NCBI RefSeq assembly: GCF_013350005.1
Contig: NZ_JABVWW010000023.1
Coordinates: 1 to 41,252 of the forward strand
Length of the DNA stretch: 41,252 nt
Source of the DNA: Methylocystis silviterrae
GTDB taxonomy: Bacteria; Pseudomonadota; Alphaproteobacteria; Rhizobiales; Beijerinckiaceae
Direction: 5' to 3'
Of this stretch, positions 26,119 to 34,431 are shown piece after piece. The first letter of the stretch is position 1; each line of letters begins with the position of its first letter. The notes beneath the pieces are model-generated. The model ran no database searches, had not been told where the DNA came from, and worked only from the letters and a program-made list of their open reading frames with translations. A program made the position numbers and the translations under genes.

Positions 26119-26994
26119 TCAAGATGCGGAGCAATTCTTCGTTTTTACCGCGGAAGCTAAGGCGTGCACATCGTCCTTCGGACAAAACACATAGTCAGAA
26201 AGCTCGAGGCTGCCGTGAATACCGATCTCTTGAATCTCGGTCAGGCCATGCAGTGCTCCGGACTGCGTTTTGAAGATGCGAAACATGACATATTGCTCGT
26301 CGCGCATCATGGCCTCGATCTTGCGCTGCCTGTCGAGCCTGGCGACATTGTTCGCGGTATAGCAGGGCAGGATCTCGACGATCAGCCACGGCTTGAATTT
26401 GGAGAGTGCGTCACGCATCGAACTTATGACTTCCACCTCGGCACCCTCTACGTCAATCTTGACGAGCCCGAGGTCAGGAAGGGCCACGAACTCCTCTACG
26501 TCGGCAAAGCGCATCACCGGGACGAGCTTGGTCGCGTCAATGGCCTCGCCGGGCCTGAAGCCCTCGACCAATGAGGCCGACGGATCGCTTGTACTGCCAT
26601 GATAGAGTTGCAATTTGCGTAGACCCGTAGCCTCGGCGAGTCCCACCGGGACGATCAGCACATCTGACAATCGATTGACCGCGATCAGTTTCTCGACATA
26701 TGCGACGCACTCGGCATTCGGCTCGAACCCGATGTAGCGGCGGGTCGGATCGGCGGCTTTGACGGCAATCAGCGTCTGACCGATGTTGACGCCGCAGTCG
26801 CAGAACATACCGGCGCGCGCAGGCAGTAGCCGGCCGAGCAGTTCCACCATCCAAGGCTCCGACACATCGCACATGGAGCCGTTGATCATCGGCGTCCGGA
26901 ACACTTGGCCGGAAAGCTCGATGGCTGCCGTGAAAAGACGCTCGTGCCTGGGCAGACGGCGAATTAGCTTCTTGTGTAGTGTCCTAAGTTTCAT
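26119..26994 (-). CDS. FkbM-family methyltransferase
   Basis: With ATG at 26994 the product has 291 residues. MFCDCGVNIGQTLIAVKA is the SAM motif, RRYIGFEPNAECVAYVEKLI is the second motif, and LGLVKIDVEGAEVEVISSMR is the FkbM hallmark. The chosen start overlaps the stop of the preceding methyltransferase (ATGA). A longer frame to 27279 overlaps that gene by nearly 290 bp and is rejected. It is likely an O-methyltransferase for the polysaccharide. It is one of three FkbM proteins in the window, which differ enough to suggest different acceptors. Confidence 0.9.
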   Translation of the reverse strand: MKLRTLHKKLIRRLPRHERLFTAAIELSGQVFRTPMINGSMCDVSEPWMVELLGRLLPARAGMFCDCGVNIGQTLIAVKAADPTRRYIGFEPNAECVAYVEKLIAVNRLSDVLIVPVGLAEATGLRKLQLYHGSTSDPSASLVEGFRPGEAIDATKLVPVMRFADVEEFVALPDLGLVKIDVEGAEVEVISSMRDALSKFKPWLIVEILPCYTANNVARLDRQRKIEAMMRDEQYVMFRIFKTQSGALHGLTEIQEIGIHGSLELSDYVFCPKDDVHALASAVKTKNCSAS

Positions 26995-27935
26995 GATCTC
27001 TTCGCCGGCGTAGATGTGCTCCTCGCGACAGTTTGCAGTCGCGTGAAACGTCCGACGATCCAGTAGCCCGGCGTCGTCTGCCTCGGCCAGCAACGCTTTA
27101 CGAGACCTCTTATTTTGCTGTTTCGCGGGCTGGTGGAGGCGGAGACGGCCGCGGATCGCTGCGCCGGGGTGGAATTTATTTGTGCTTGCTTTTCCTTCTC
27201 CGGGGTGTAGCCGCACAACGGGCAGAGCGGCGACATAAATAGCTCGGACCGATCGGGAACGCCCCGCAGCTTTCGCCATATACTATAATAGGTCCGAAAC
27301 CCCCAGTAGTGTGTGTTTACCACCGGAATTGAACTCTCCTCCATCCGAAATCCGAAATCGGAAAGGAGCTCAGCGAATGTGCTATCGTTGAACGATCGCA
27401 GATGCAGATCGCGATTGAAGACCGTGCGACATTGCGGGCAAGTATCGACTTCCTTCTCAATCGCCTCATTGTAAGGCACGCTGATGATGACAGTATTTTT
27501 GGCGATCCGCGCCAGTTCCGAGAGGGCGTTTTTGTAGTCCCGTACTGTCAGGTGTTCGATCACCTCCAGGCACGACACGCAATCGAATGATTGGTCATCA
27601 AACGGCAAACTAGCAAGCTCGCAGCACATCTTTTCGTCGGCGTCGCGCACTTGCTCTAGAGCGGCTGAGCTGCGGTCGACGCACGTAATCTGGATTGAAG
27701 GGAACTTCTGCCTCACTATCCGGGCAAACACGCCATCGCCGCAGCCGACGTCGATCAGATTGACGCATCCCTCTGGAATGAGCCGCGCAGTGCCCTCGAG
27801 TCGCTTTAGGTCGCTCGGGTCGTCGACTATCCCGTAGCTCCAGAACGACTCGTAGTAGTCAGTCTCGAAAGTCAATTCGCTCGTCCTGTTGAGTGATCGC
27901 TCCCGGCGGAGCGTGGTCCTTACGGATCTTCCCAC
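26991..27935 (-). CDS. Class I methyltransferase with two CxxC knuckles
   Basis: The 314-residue product starts at GTG 27935, sharing one base with the wzx stop. NLIDVGCGDGVF (60-71) is the SAM motif, ITCVDRSSAALEQV is the second strand, and CVSCLEVIEHL (119-129) is typical of Methyltransf_11. Unusually for a small methyltransferase it carries CPQC at 166-169 and CPLC at 238-241, a possible split zinc-binding site. The last 65 residues are basic and low in conservation but end with PGYWIVGRFTR, a pattern I recall from related enzymes. Coupling to both neighbours suggests co-production with wzx and the FkbM enzyme. Confidence 0.83.
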   Translation of the reverse strand: MGRSVRTTLRRERSLNRTSELTFETDYYESFWSYGIVDDPSDLKRLEGTARLIPEGCVNLIDVGCGDGVFARIVRQKFPSIQITCVDRSSAALEQVRDADEKMCCELASLPFDDQSFDCVSCLEVIEHLTVRDYKNALSELARIAKNTVIISVPYNEAIEKEVDTCPQCRTVFNRDLHLRSFNDSTFAELLSDFGFRMEESSIPVVNTHYWGFRTYYSIWRKLRGVPDRSELFMSPLCPLCGYTPEKEKQAQINSTPAQRSAAVSASTSPRNSKIRGLVKRCWPRQTTPGYWIVGRFTRLQTVARSTSTPAKRS

Positions 27936-29494
27936 TATGGCGAAGTCGCAAGCCCCGGTCTGGGGCTCGGCAACATCAACGCTCGCGCCAGCAGAGGTCC
28001 TCCAGGGACCACCTCGAGGAGCTCTGTCAGCTGAGTCGAAAACACGAGGCGCAGCGTGAGAACGTAGGTGGTGGCAAGAAACACACCGTCAAGCATTAGG
28101 CGAAACAGGATTGCAACGTCCTCACGAGGTGACGAGCGCATAGCGAGCGTGACCGCGGCGCCTGCCAAACTGGCCATAGCCGCCGGGACGATGGCCATGG
28201 TCACCCCCTTAGCGGAAACCGCCCCGCGTTGAAGCAGCACCACGATCGTTATGCTTGCGAATGCTAATGCATGCAAAGCGAGGCCGGCGAGATACGCTTT
28301 GGCGCCATATGGCACCAGCAAGAACACCAAGCCGATGGTGGTCACGCCCGCCACTGCGTCGATCGATAACGTGGCTCGACTGTCGTCGTTAGCCAGGAGC
28401 AGGCCCGACAGCGTGTTCCAGGCGCCGACCATTCCCGTCGCCATAGCGGCGTACGGCAAGAGCGGTACGACGCTCTCCCACTTCGTGCCGTAGAGGAGCA
28501 ACACAGTGTCGTTTGCGGTCAACGCGAGGAACGCCACCACCGGCATCGTCGTCCAGCATACGCCGCGCAAAACGAGGCTCGCGAGCCGCTGAAACCGCTC
28601 GGAGGCGCGCTCCGCCCGGGTAAGGACCGGGTGCAGCGCCGTAACGGTGGTCGCGCCAATCCGCCCAGCCAACAATACGGCGAGCCCGTTGGCGCGGGTG
28701 AAGATGCCGAGAGTGGCAACGTCGTAGATGTCGCTGACGAGTATGTTCTCGCTGAGGGCACGGGCGCGGCCAAACAGGCCGGAACCTATGCGATCCAACG
28801 CGAACCGTACGGTGGCCCGGTAGCGGGCCCAGCTCCACGTCCAGTCCGGCCTGAAGCGCTGCAAGACGAGCAAATCGAAGGCCGCAGGCAGTCCCAGCAT
28901 TGGTGGCTGCAGGATGAGCGCCCAAACTCCGCCGCCAAGCAGCGCGACGGCTAGCCCCACGGCCATTCCCAGCAGTGTTCCAATGATGAGCTGGACGCGG
29001 AAGCGCTTCCAGTCGTGATTGGCCTCAAGCATGCGGGCGCGTAGCGTCGCGGGAATCTCCAAGAGCAAGACAATCCCGAGCGCCGCGAGCGGAAGCGCCG
29101 CATCGCGGTAGGTTGCTGTGAACGTCAACCCAAATGCGAGCAGAAGCACTACGCCGAACAAAAGAGTATTGATCACGGCCGCGGCCGTGAAGTGGGCTTG
29201 CCAATCGATGCTTTCGGGATTTCGGATCTGCAGTGCGTGCAGGGAAAAGGTCGAATACGAAACTATCGACACCGCGCCGATGATCGATTGGACGAAGGCG
29301 GCCGTGCCATAGTCCGTAGGGCTCAATATCCGCACGAGGATCAGCATCACGCCGAACTGCGCCACGTCGCGTAGCAGAGTGAAGCCGCCACCCCACAGCA
29401 ATGACGCCCGCGCGGAGTGGCCGAGACCTTGCGCTTTAACAGGCGCAGAGAGTGGCTTCGCCGGCTCCAACAAATTACGAATCTCCCACCGCAA
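27935..29494 (-). CDS. wzx: Wzx-like flippase (lipopolysaccharide/O-unit translocase)
   Basis: This protein of about 519 residues has some twelve or more hydrophobic segments and the MVF/polysaccharide-transporter layout: SLLWGGGFTLLRDVAQFGVM, then LVRILSPTDYGTAAFVQSI, and the mid-protein RIGSGLFGRARALSENILVS. It would flip the lipid-linked repeat unit to the periplasm. The LSPTDYGTAA segment is the commonest signature of this family (LxPxDYGxxA). The start is uncertain. TTG at 29494 overlaps the preceding stop by 20 bp. TTG at 29473, with GGGAG upstream, is also plausible. It lies between methyltransferase genes rather than beside the wzy-like gene. Confidence 0.9.
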   Translation of the reverse strand: MRWEIRNLLEPAKPLSAPVKAQGLGHSARASLLWGGGFTLLRDVAQFGVMLILVRILSPTDYGTAAFVQSIIGAVSIVSYSTFSLHALQIRNPESIDWQAHFTAAAVINTLLFGVVLLLAFGLTFTATYRDAALPLAALGIVLLLEIPATLRARMLEANHDWKRFRVQLIIGTLLGMAVGLAVALLGGGVWALILQPPMLGLPAAFDLLVLQRFRPDWTWSWARYRATVRFALDRIGSGLFGRARALSENILVSDIYDVATLGIFTRANGLAVLLAGRIGATTVTALHPVLTRAERASERFQRLASLVLRGVCWTTMPVVAFLALTANDTVLLLYGTKWESVVPLLPYAAMATGMVGAWNTLSGLLLANDDSRATLSIDAVAGVTTIGLVFLLVPYGAKAYLAGLALHALAFASITIVVLLQRGAVSAKGVTMAIVPAAMASLAGAAVTLAMRSSPREDVAILFRLMLDGVFLATTYVLTLRLVFSTQLTELLEVVPGGPLLARALMLPSPRPGLATSP

Positions 29495-30233
29495 CGCCGC
29501 GACTTACCACGGTCATCAACCCATTGGTGGTCACCTTGAATTCATCGAATTCAGAGCCGACGTGCTGCGGAAGATTTCCATAGTCTTCGATGAAGTAGAC
29601 GAACCGGTCCGCCAAATGTGGCCGCACCGACCGCCAAGTCATCACAATCGCGTCAAGCGAGTGAAGCCCGTCGTCGATCACAACGTCTAATTTGGCGCCC
29701 TTCAGGATGTCCCCAAGCGCCGCTCCGCCGTCGACCAGCTGATCATACTCATGCACTTCAGGCGTCGTGCGCTGAAAGGCGCGACGTTGAATGAGTCGCG
29801 GCCGATTCTCTTCGAAGTGACTGAGATCGATATCGAAGCCCAGCACGCGCGCGTCGGCGAACAGATCGCACCAGATTGCGAGGCCGGTGCCCCTGAGAAT
29901 GCCAAATTCTGCGACGGTCAGGCCCGCTCGGCCGATGAACGGCGTCAAGAAGCGAGAGTAGGTTGCGCCATAGCCGTGATGCAGCATCCGGTCTCCGCCG
30001 GTCATGCCGCCAAATGCTAACTGTTCGGGCGTGCGCCCGTCGAGCGAACTGACGCGGCGGCGCGTGACGTTGGTGACAAAGCCACCGTAATACGCCTCGC
30101 GTTGAATGAGCCAGTCTCGGCTGCCAAGAGGCGGCCTCCGGAGCAGATAGGGCAGCTCGACGAGCCGTGTGCGTGCAGTCTCGACCATCCGGCGAACCGG
30201 GCGAAGCCTCTTGCGAATGGCTTTGAACGACAT
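29475..30233 (-). CDS. SAM-methyltransferase-like protein
   Basis: This 252-residue protein starts at ATG 30233. TVAEFGILRGTGLAIWCDLF is a SAM-type motif, VLGFDIDLSHFEENRP is the second strand, and LDVVIDDGLHSLDAIVMTWR resembles the D-D-G-x-H motif of the CmcI/Methyltransf_24 group. The YYGGFVTNVTRRRVSSLDGR and FGGMTGGDRMLHHGYGATYS segments before the SAM motif recur in uncharacterised polysaccharide-cluster enzymes. It lies 10 bp after the AsnB-like gene, with GGGAAG upstream. It is probably an O-methyltransferase, but the acceptor is unknown. Confidence 0.75.
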   Translation of the reverse strand: MSFKAIRKRLRPVRRMVETARTRLVELPYLLRRPPLGSRDWLIQREAYYGGFVTNVTRRRVSSLDGRTPEQLAFGGMTGGDRMLHHGYGATYSRFLTPFIGRAGLTVAEFGILRGTGLAIWCDLFADARVLGFDIDLSHFEENRPRLIQRRAFQRTTPEVHEYDQLVDGGAALGDILKGAKLDVVIDDGLHSLDAIVMTWRSVRPHLADRFVYFIEDYGNLPQHVGSEFDEFKVTTNGLMTVVSRGVAVGDS

Positions 30234-30243
30234 GGATTCTTCC

Positions 30244-32109
30244 CTACGTCGCCACTACTGTTGCAAGGGATGGCAGCAAAGCCCGCTTCCGACGCGCTTC
30301 GCATTCGCGCCAATGGCATAGCAATGTCATCAGGCGAAACAATTGATTGCCATCATTTCGCCAAACCTCAATGGGGCGTGACCAGTGGTCAGTTCCGGTG
30401 ATCAGCTCCATCCGGCACCGCTCCTCGGGCGAAATGCTATTCCACAAGCGCCGCAGCGTCTGACTGTGCACCGCGTACCAACCATAGTCTGGCCACGAAC
30501 CGCTTGGGGGCGGTCGGTCTTCCGGCATCGGCGGAGCCGGCGCAGCGCGCTTAAGGCGGCGTCCGAACCAGCCCGTCGCAAACACGATAGTTTTTTCGAG
30601 CGAACCGGCATCGACGCGCCAACCCCAATTCGCGTCGACAATCCGCCCAGCACCGGCGCAGATGCGTGCGGCGGACTTGCCCCACGCCTGACGATTCAGC
30701 TTCCAATCTGGATGCAGCCGACTATAGCAGTCCGCAACACGCGAATCGGCGAAAAACGTGTCGTACGGGAAGATACGATACATGATCTGGCCTGAGACTG
30801 AGACCGTGTAGCAAGCCGGCCGAATGCGACGATCCTCGACGAGCAGCCTGTCGCGCGGCGTCGCCAACCTATCGGGGCAGCCTGCGAACCACGCGTCCAT
30901 CCGCGCGTTGATGTCCTTGGCGAGAGCCGGCGGCGCCGGCAGCGGGACATTCGGCAAAAACCCCTCGCGACGGTGGTCGACATAGCGCAGAAAGGGCAAG
31001 CTTCTGCCAAGCAGCGGCACGTGCTCCTTCTCCATGCCGTAGCCCTTAAACACCCAATCTGTCGTGCAGGCGGTCATAACCAGATCTGGATCAAACTCGG
31101 CCAGACGCGCCTCCATGCCAGGATAGTGGCTATCCTCTGCCGACCACATGGCGCCTGACCAGCGTGCAATTTCAGGAAGATTACGGGGGTAATAGTCGTT
31201 GTCGCGTTGCAGGGCGATGAATTTGGCGCCGGCTGTCGCGCACAGGGCGCGCGCGATTTCGGTCTCCTGTTGCGCGTGTTCGAAGATGTTGACGCCCGCA
31301 ATCTTGTTGCGATCTTCCGTGCTGAACAGCATGACGCGTGAGTCGGCGCCCCCGCTTATGAAGAACAGCGGACGCTGAGCAATTGCCGTTCGCTCCGCGA
31401 TCGCGGATCTGACCGCCGCCGACAACGCATCAGCCGCTTCATCAATTGACGCGTAGAACGGCTGCTCAAACGGCGTCCAATAGGTCGAAGTCGAGATTTT
31501 GCTGGGGCGCAGCGCGACGGTGATGCATGTCGCGGCGCCAGCGTATTTCACCTCGTTGAAATAGGTGTGCGGAGGAGTCGTGCGCCAAGCGCGAACAAAT
31601 TCCGCCATCGACACGTGATCGTAAGTAACGGAGGCGTTCGGGTCTGCAAGCAGCGCGTCCGGGAATGTCGTGATGATGCAGTCGGATGGGCTGTCGCTCC
31701 GATAAATGAAGCACGGATGATAGCCGAACTGATCCGTATAGACGTGATGGTCTTCAGACCGAGGATCATGGACGACCACGATGGTCGAGCCGTTGTAGGG
31801 CGCAACGCCGTCTACGCCGCTTTCCAAATACCGCTCGAGCAGAAGGCGCGGCCCGAGCCCGCCCTCATAGGGCAATCCCTCGGCCCGAGCCCAATCGTGC
31901 GCCGACCAAGCCAGATGACCGGAGCAGATCACGCGCACGCCCGTCGCAGGATCATATGCAGGCCCGAACCTCCGCTGGTTCCGCCCGACCCACAGAAAAC
32001 CGCCCGAGCCCGATCTGATAATCGCAGTGTCGACTTCGCGCGCGATCTCTCGCGCGACGGATTTCAACCGCGCCTCGCTGATGTCGCGGGGGGAGTAGTA
32101 CAGCGACAT
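30244..32109 (-). CDS. Asparagine-synthetase-like protein lacking the glutaminase cysteine
   Basis: The 621-residue product starts at ATG 32109. The C-terminal half has the ATP pyrophosphatase loop ISGGADSRVM (251-260) and later motifs of the Asn_synthase domain. The N-terminal half resembles a GATase type 2 fold in its later part (STIVVVHDPRSEDHHVYTDQ, about 108-127), but the protein begins MSLYYSP, with no Cys2 nucleophile. It therefore cannot hydrolyse glutamine in the usual way and, like beta-lactam synthetase, may catalyse an ATP-dependent condensation or use another amine or free ammonia. The clustered methyltransferases on both sides suggest a sugar-linked substrate such as a uronic acid. 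I do not assign a reaction. Confidence 0.82.
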   Translation of the reverse strand: MSLYYSPRDISEARLKSVAREIAREVDTAIIRSGSGGFLWVGRNQRRFGPAYDPATGVRVICSGHLAWSAHDWARAEGLPYEGGLGPRLLLERYLESGVDGVAPYNGSTIVVVHDPRSEDHHVYTDQFGYHPCFIYRSDSPSDCIITTFPDALLADPNASVTYDHVSMAEFVRAWRTTPPHTYFNEVKYAGAATCITVALRPSKISTSTYWTPFEQPFYASIDEAADALSAAVRSAIAERTAIAQRPLFFISGGADSRVMLFSTEDRNKIAGVNIFEHAQQETEIARALCATAGAKFIALQRDNDYYPRNLPEIARWSGAMWSAEDSHYPGMEARLAEFDPDLVMTACTTDWVFKGYGMEKEHVPLLGRSLPFLRYVDHRREGFLPNVPLPAPPALAKDINARMDAWFAGCPDRLATPRDRLLVEDRRIRPACYTVSVSGQIMYRIFPYDTFFADSRVADCYSRLHPDWKLNRQAWGKSAARICAGAGRIVDANWGWRVDAGSLEKTIVFATGWFGRRLKRAAPAPPMPEDRPPPSGSWPDYGWYAVHSQTLRRLWNSISPEERCRMELITGTDHWSRPIEVWRNDGNQLFRLMTLLCHWRECEARRKRALLPSLATVVAT

Positions 32110-32117
32110 CGCCCGAC

Positions 32118-32702
32118 CTACCGCTTCTTCAACACAGTCAGGGAATCCTGCTGGTTCAAGATCTCGAAACGCGGATCGTGCCGGATGAAATCGCGAAAAT
32201 ATTCAATGCTGCCGAGCGTGTAACCGGGCGGCTTCTCTGGCGTCAGTACCGTGTCGTGCAAGGCGACAATGCCGCCTGGCGCCAAACGTTCGCTCCAATA
32301 GGCCCAGTCAGCCTTGATGCCGTCGAGCGAATGATCGCCGTCGACGAATACAAAGTCGACCGGCGTCGGCACATCTCCATCGACTTCCGTGCTCAGCTTG
32401 GACACGAAGCGGACTTTGTTAGCGAGATACTTACCATTGTAACTGCGCGCAATCCGTTCTCCCCAGGAGATGCCGAAGCGGCCCGCGAAGAACGGATCGA
32501 TCCCATATATTACTGCGTCTGCGTCGGCTCGCTCTGCAAGCATGCGCGTCGTGCGGCCCTCGAACACGCCGATCTCGACGATACGCTTTGCTCCCGGCAG
32601 GAAACTTGCCAGCAGTTCGCGCTCGGCGGCCGTGGTCTGTGTCTGCGGCTCATCAATGCCGAGCATGACCTTCGTATAATGCAGTGCTGAACGTCCAATC
32701 AC
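32118..32702 (-). CDS. Class I methyltransferase (Methyltransf_24 type)
   Basis: This 194-residue protein (GTG start at 32702) has AKRIVEIGVFEGRTTRMLAE as SAM motif, AVIYGIDPFFAGR as second strand, and VDFVFVDGDHSLDGIKADWA, the hallmark D-G-D-H of the Methyltransf_24 group. GGIVALHDTVLTP follows. An internal ATG at 32666 (MLGIDEPQTQTT) is possible, but the preceding residues also look conserved. It is 8 bp upstream of the AsnB-like gene and probably co-transcribed with it. Its target is likely a sugar or linked group of the polysaccharide, and nothing in the sequence fixes it. Confidence 0.85.
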   Translation of the reverse strand: MIGRSALHYTKVMLGIDEPQTQTTAAERELLASFLPGAKRIVEIGVFEGRTTRMLAERADADAVIYGIDPFFAGRFGISWGERIARSYNGKYLANKVRFVSKLSTEVDGDVPTPVDFVFVDGDHSLDGIKADWAYWSERLAPGGIVALHDTVLTPEKPPGYTLGSIEYFRDFIRHDPRFEILNQQDSLTVLKKR

Positions 32703-32917
32703 GCACGTCCTCCGACTACTGCCGATTCTGCATCAATCATCAGAAGCGTTTGAATTGTAGGCGTTCGTCTGCGATTTGGCGGCACAGCCGACTCGAGCTC
32801 GACCATTCTTGTACTGCGCGAGATGAGATTGGCGGCGCCCTGCGCAACTGCGCCAAATCCGCGCCAGACATGCATTGTTCCAGCCGAAAAACAGCCGATG
32901 AGCGTTTCGTTGCGCAA
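32699..32917 (-). CDS. Possible small ORF of unknown function (72 codons)
   Basis: A minus-strand frame starts with TTG at 32917, directly after the stop of the GT4 gene. It ends in a TGA that overlaps the following methyltransferase GTG (GTGA). I recognise no domain. The middle contains GFGAVAQGAANLIS and the end is Ala/Val-rich. Exact abutment on both sides is the only support, and the initiator TTG lacks a clear ribosome binding site. It may instead be spacer DNA or the remnant of an earlier gene. Confidence 0.3.
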   Translation of the reverse strand: MRNETLIGCFSAGTMHVWRGFGAVAQGAANLISRSTRMVELESAVPPNRRRTPTIQTLLMIDAESAVVGGRA

Positions 32918-34045
32918 CTAGACGAGGCCCGGCGCTACGTTAGAGAGCGCTGCCGCGAGGCGCTTTTCAAAATTCGCGAATGAGAAGTAGTCGAGGCCCG
33001 GCGGAATCGCCTTCGGCCGCGAGAGGGCGTCGAGGATCGCCCGTTCAAGGGAATCGGCGTCTTTTGGATCGACGAGCAGACCGAGTTCGCCGTTGCGGAC
33101 GGCCTCGCGGGTTCCGTCCTTCGTGCTCGCCACGACAGGAATGCCGCAGGCCAGCGCTTCCACAACGACGAATCCAAAGCCCTCCCAGCGGCTCGGCATG
33201 ATATAGGCATCCGACAAACGGAAATGATCGGCCTTCCGCGATTCAGAGAACCGGCCAGTAAAAACCACTCGATCGGCGACGCCGAGCGACTGGGCTTTCG
33301 CTTCCAGTCGCATGCGGTCGCCGCCATCGCCCGCACATAGGTACACAATTGCTGGTTCCCGCTCTGCCAAACGCGGCAAAAGCTCGATGATCTCGTCGAA
33401 GCCCTTCGCGCGCTCGTTCGGATCCATGCGGCCAAGGGTCATGATAACGCGCCGACCGGCCAAACGATATCTGGCAAGAAGATCCTCGGCTTTGTTTCCC
33501 ATGCCGTAGTCCGCGGCGCGAATTGCGTTCGGCACGATCGCAAGCTCGGCCCGTAAGGGCTTGGCCCAACTTTTGAAACGATCCAGCGTGAGCTGACTGA
33601 TCGAAATCACGACGTCGACGCATGCAAGCGCAGCGCGAGTTAGCGCGCTGGGCGGCTTCGACCAAGCATCGATGCCGTAAATCGCAAGAACAAGCGGACG
33701 CCGCCGGATCTTGGTGATCGAGGCGGCAAGGGGGAGCAGATTCAAGTGCGCGCAGTAAACAAGGTCGTACGACCCGCGGAAGAGCCCCTCGCGCAAGCTG
33801 CAGAAAATAAACTTCAACAGGACGCCACTGGCGGAACGCACATACCGGGTCTTTGGCGGCGAAGCGAACTCCGGCGACGAGATGATTCGCGGCACGACGG
33901 TGATTTCCGCGACCGATGGCAATCCCGAAAGCGCGTCGATAACGTCGCGATTATACTGCGCGATGCCGCCGAAGCCACCGTGGGCGTCGGTTGCTAGCAT
34001 AAGAATACGCAATCCACCTTGCCCGCTGTCACGATCTGATTGCAT
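32918..34045 (-). CDS. GT4-family glycosyltransferase
   Basis: From ATG 34045 the product is about 375 residues. LRILMLATDAHGGFGGIAQY opens a GT-B fold with the glycine-rich GGFGG acceptor loop. LVLAIYGIDAWSKPPSA, VISISQLTLDRFKSW and IVPNAIRAADY are linker-region motifs. The donor domain has VIMTLGRMDPNERAKGFDEI and the E-x7-E motif in SRWEGFGFVVVEALACGIPV. The frame extends to 34108, but the extra part looks unrelated and overlaps an unidentified frame. It lies at the end of a 386-bp gap after the AsnB gene, and its donor and acceptor are unknown. Confidence 0.91.
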   Translation of the reverse strand: MQSDRDSGQGGLRILMLATDAHGGFGGIAQYNRDVIDALSGLPSVAEITVVPRIISSPEFASPPKTRYVRSASGVLLKFIFCSLREGLFRGSYDLVYCAHLNLLPLAASITKIRRRPLVLAIYGIDAWSKPPSALTRAALACVDVVISISQLTLDRFKSWAKPLRAELAIVPNAIRAADYGMGNKAEDLLARYRLAGRRVIMTLGRMDPNERAKGFDEIIELLPRLAEREPAIVYLCAGDGGDRMRLEAKAQSLGVADRVVFTGRFSESRKADHFRLSDAYIMPSRWEGFGFVVVEALACGIPVVASTKDGTREAVRNGELGLLVDPKDADSLERAILDALSRPKAIPPGLDYFSFANFEKRLAAALSNVAPGLV

Positions 34046-34431
34046 CAGGATTCGCAGCTCATTTCTCGGCAACCAGAAGTGAACCCATGTGCAAGCACCG
34101 TTGGTCATGGCTCGCCACGGTCGACGGTAAAGTGCGCTCGAGGAACGCCTTCTTACGACCGAGCGGCAACGGGATAACGTCGTTTTTCAGAACGCAGATA
34201 CGAATCGGTTTGACATGAATAATCCGCTGCTTAAGGCGCCACTCTGCCGGAGTGTAAAGCCATCGGACTGACCTCCCCCACGATTTCTTCGCGCTTTTCC
34301 ATGAGGCAAGCTCAGCTTCGTTTGATGGCAACTGCGTCGGGCGCTGGATACCATCAACCTTGCTCGAGAAGTTCTGCCCTTTGAAGTTGGGCTGCGATTC
34401 CTTGGATGAACGATTCATGGTGATGACTTTG
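34046..34431 (-). other. Gap with an unidentified 119-codon frame
   Basis: Between asnB and the GT4 gene the minus strand holds an open frame from ATG 34418 to 34059, with a central WKSAKKSWGRSVRWLYTPAE and a basic, proline-containing tail. I do not recognise it. It overlaps the extended form of the GT4 gene, has no clear ribosome binding site and is more AT-rich than its neighbours. It may be a small unknown gene or a fragment of a lost one. No other feature is visible in the gap. Confidence 0.35.

Noticed and set aside
26119-27279. A 386-residue version of the FkbM protein starting at 27279
   Set aside because: The extra 95 residues overlap the upstream methyltransferase reading frame. ATG 26994 forms a normal ATGA junction and begins the conserved region.
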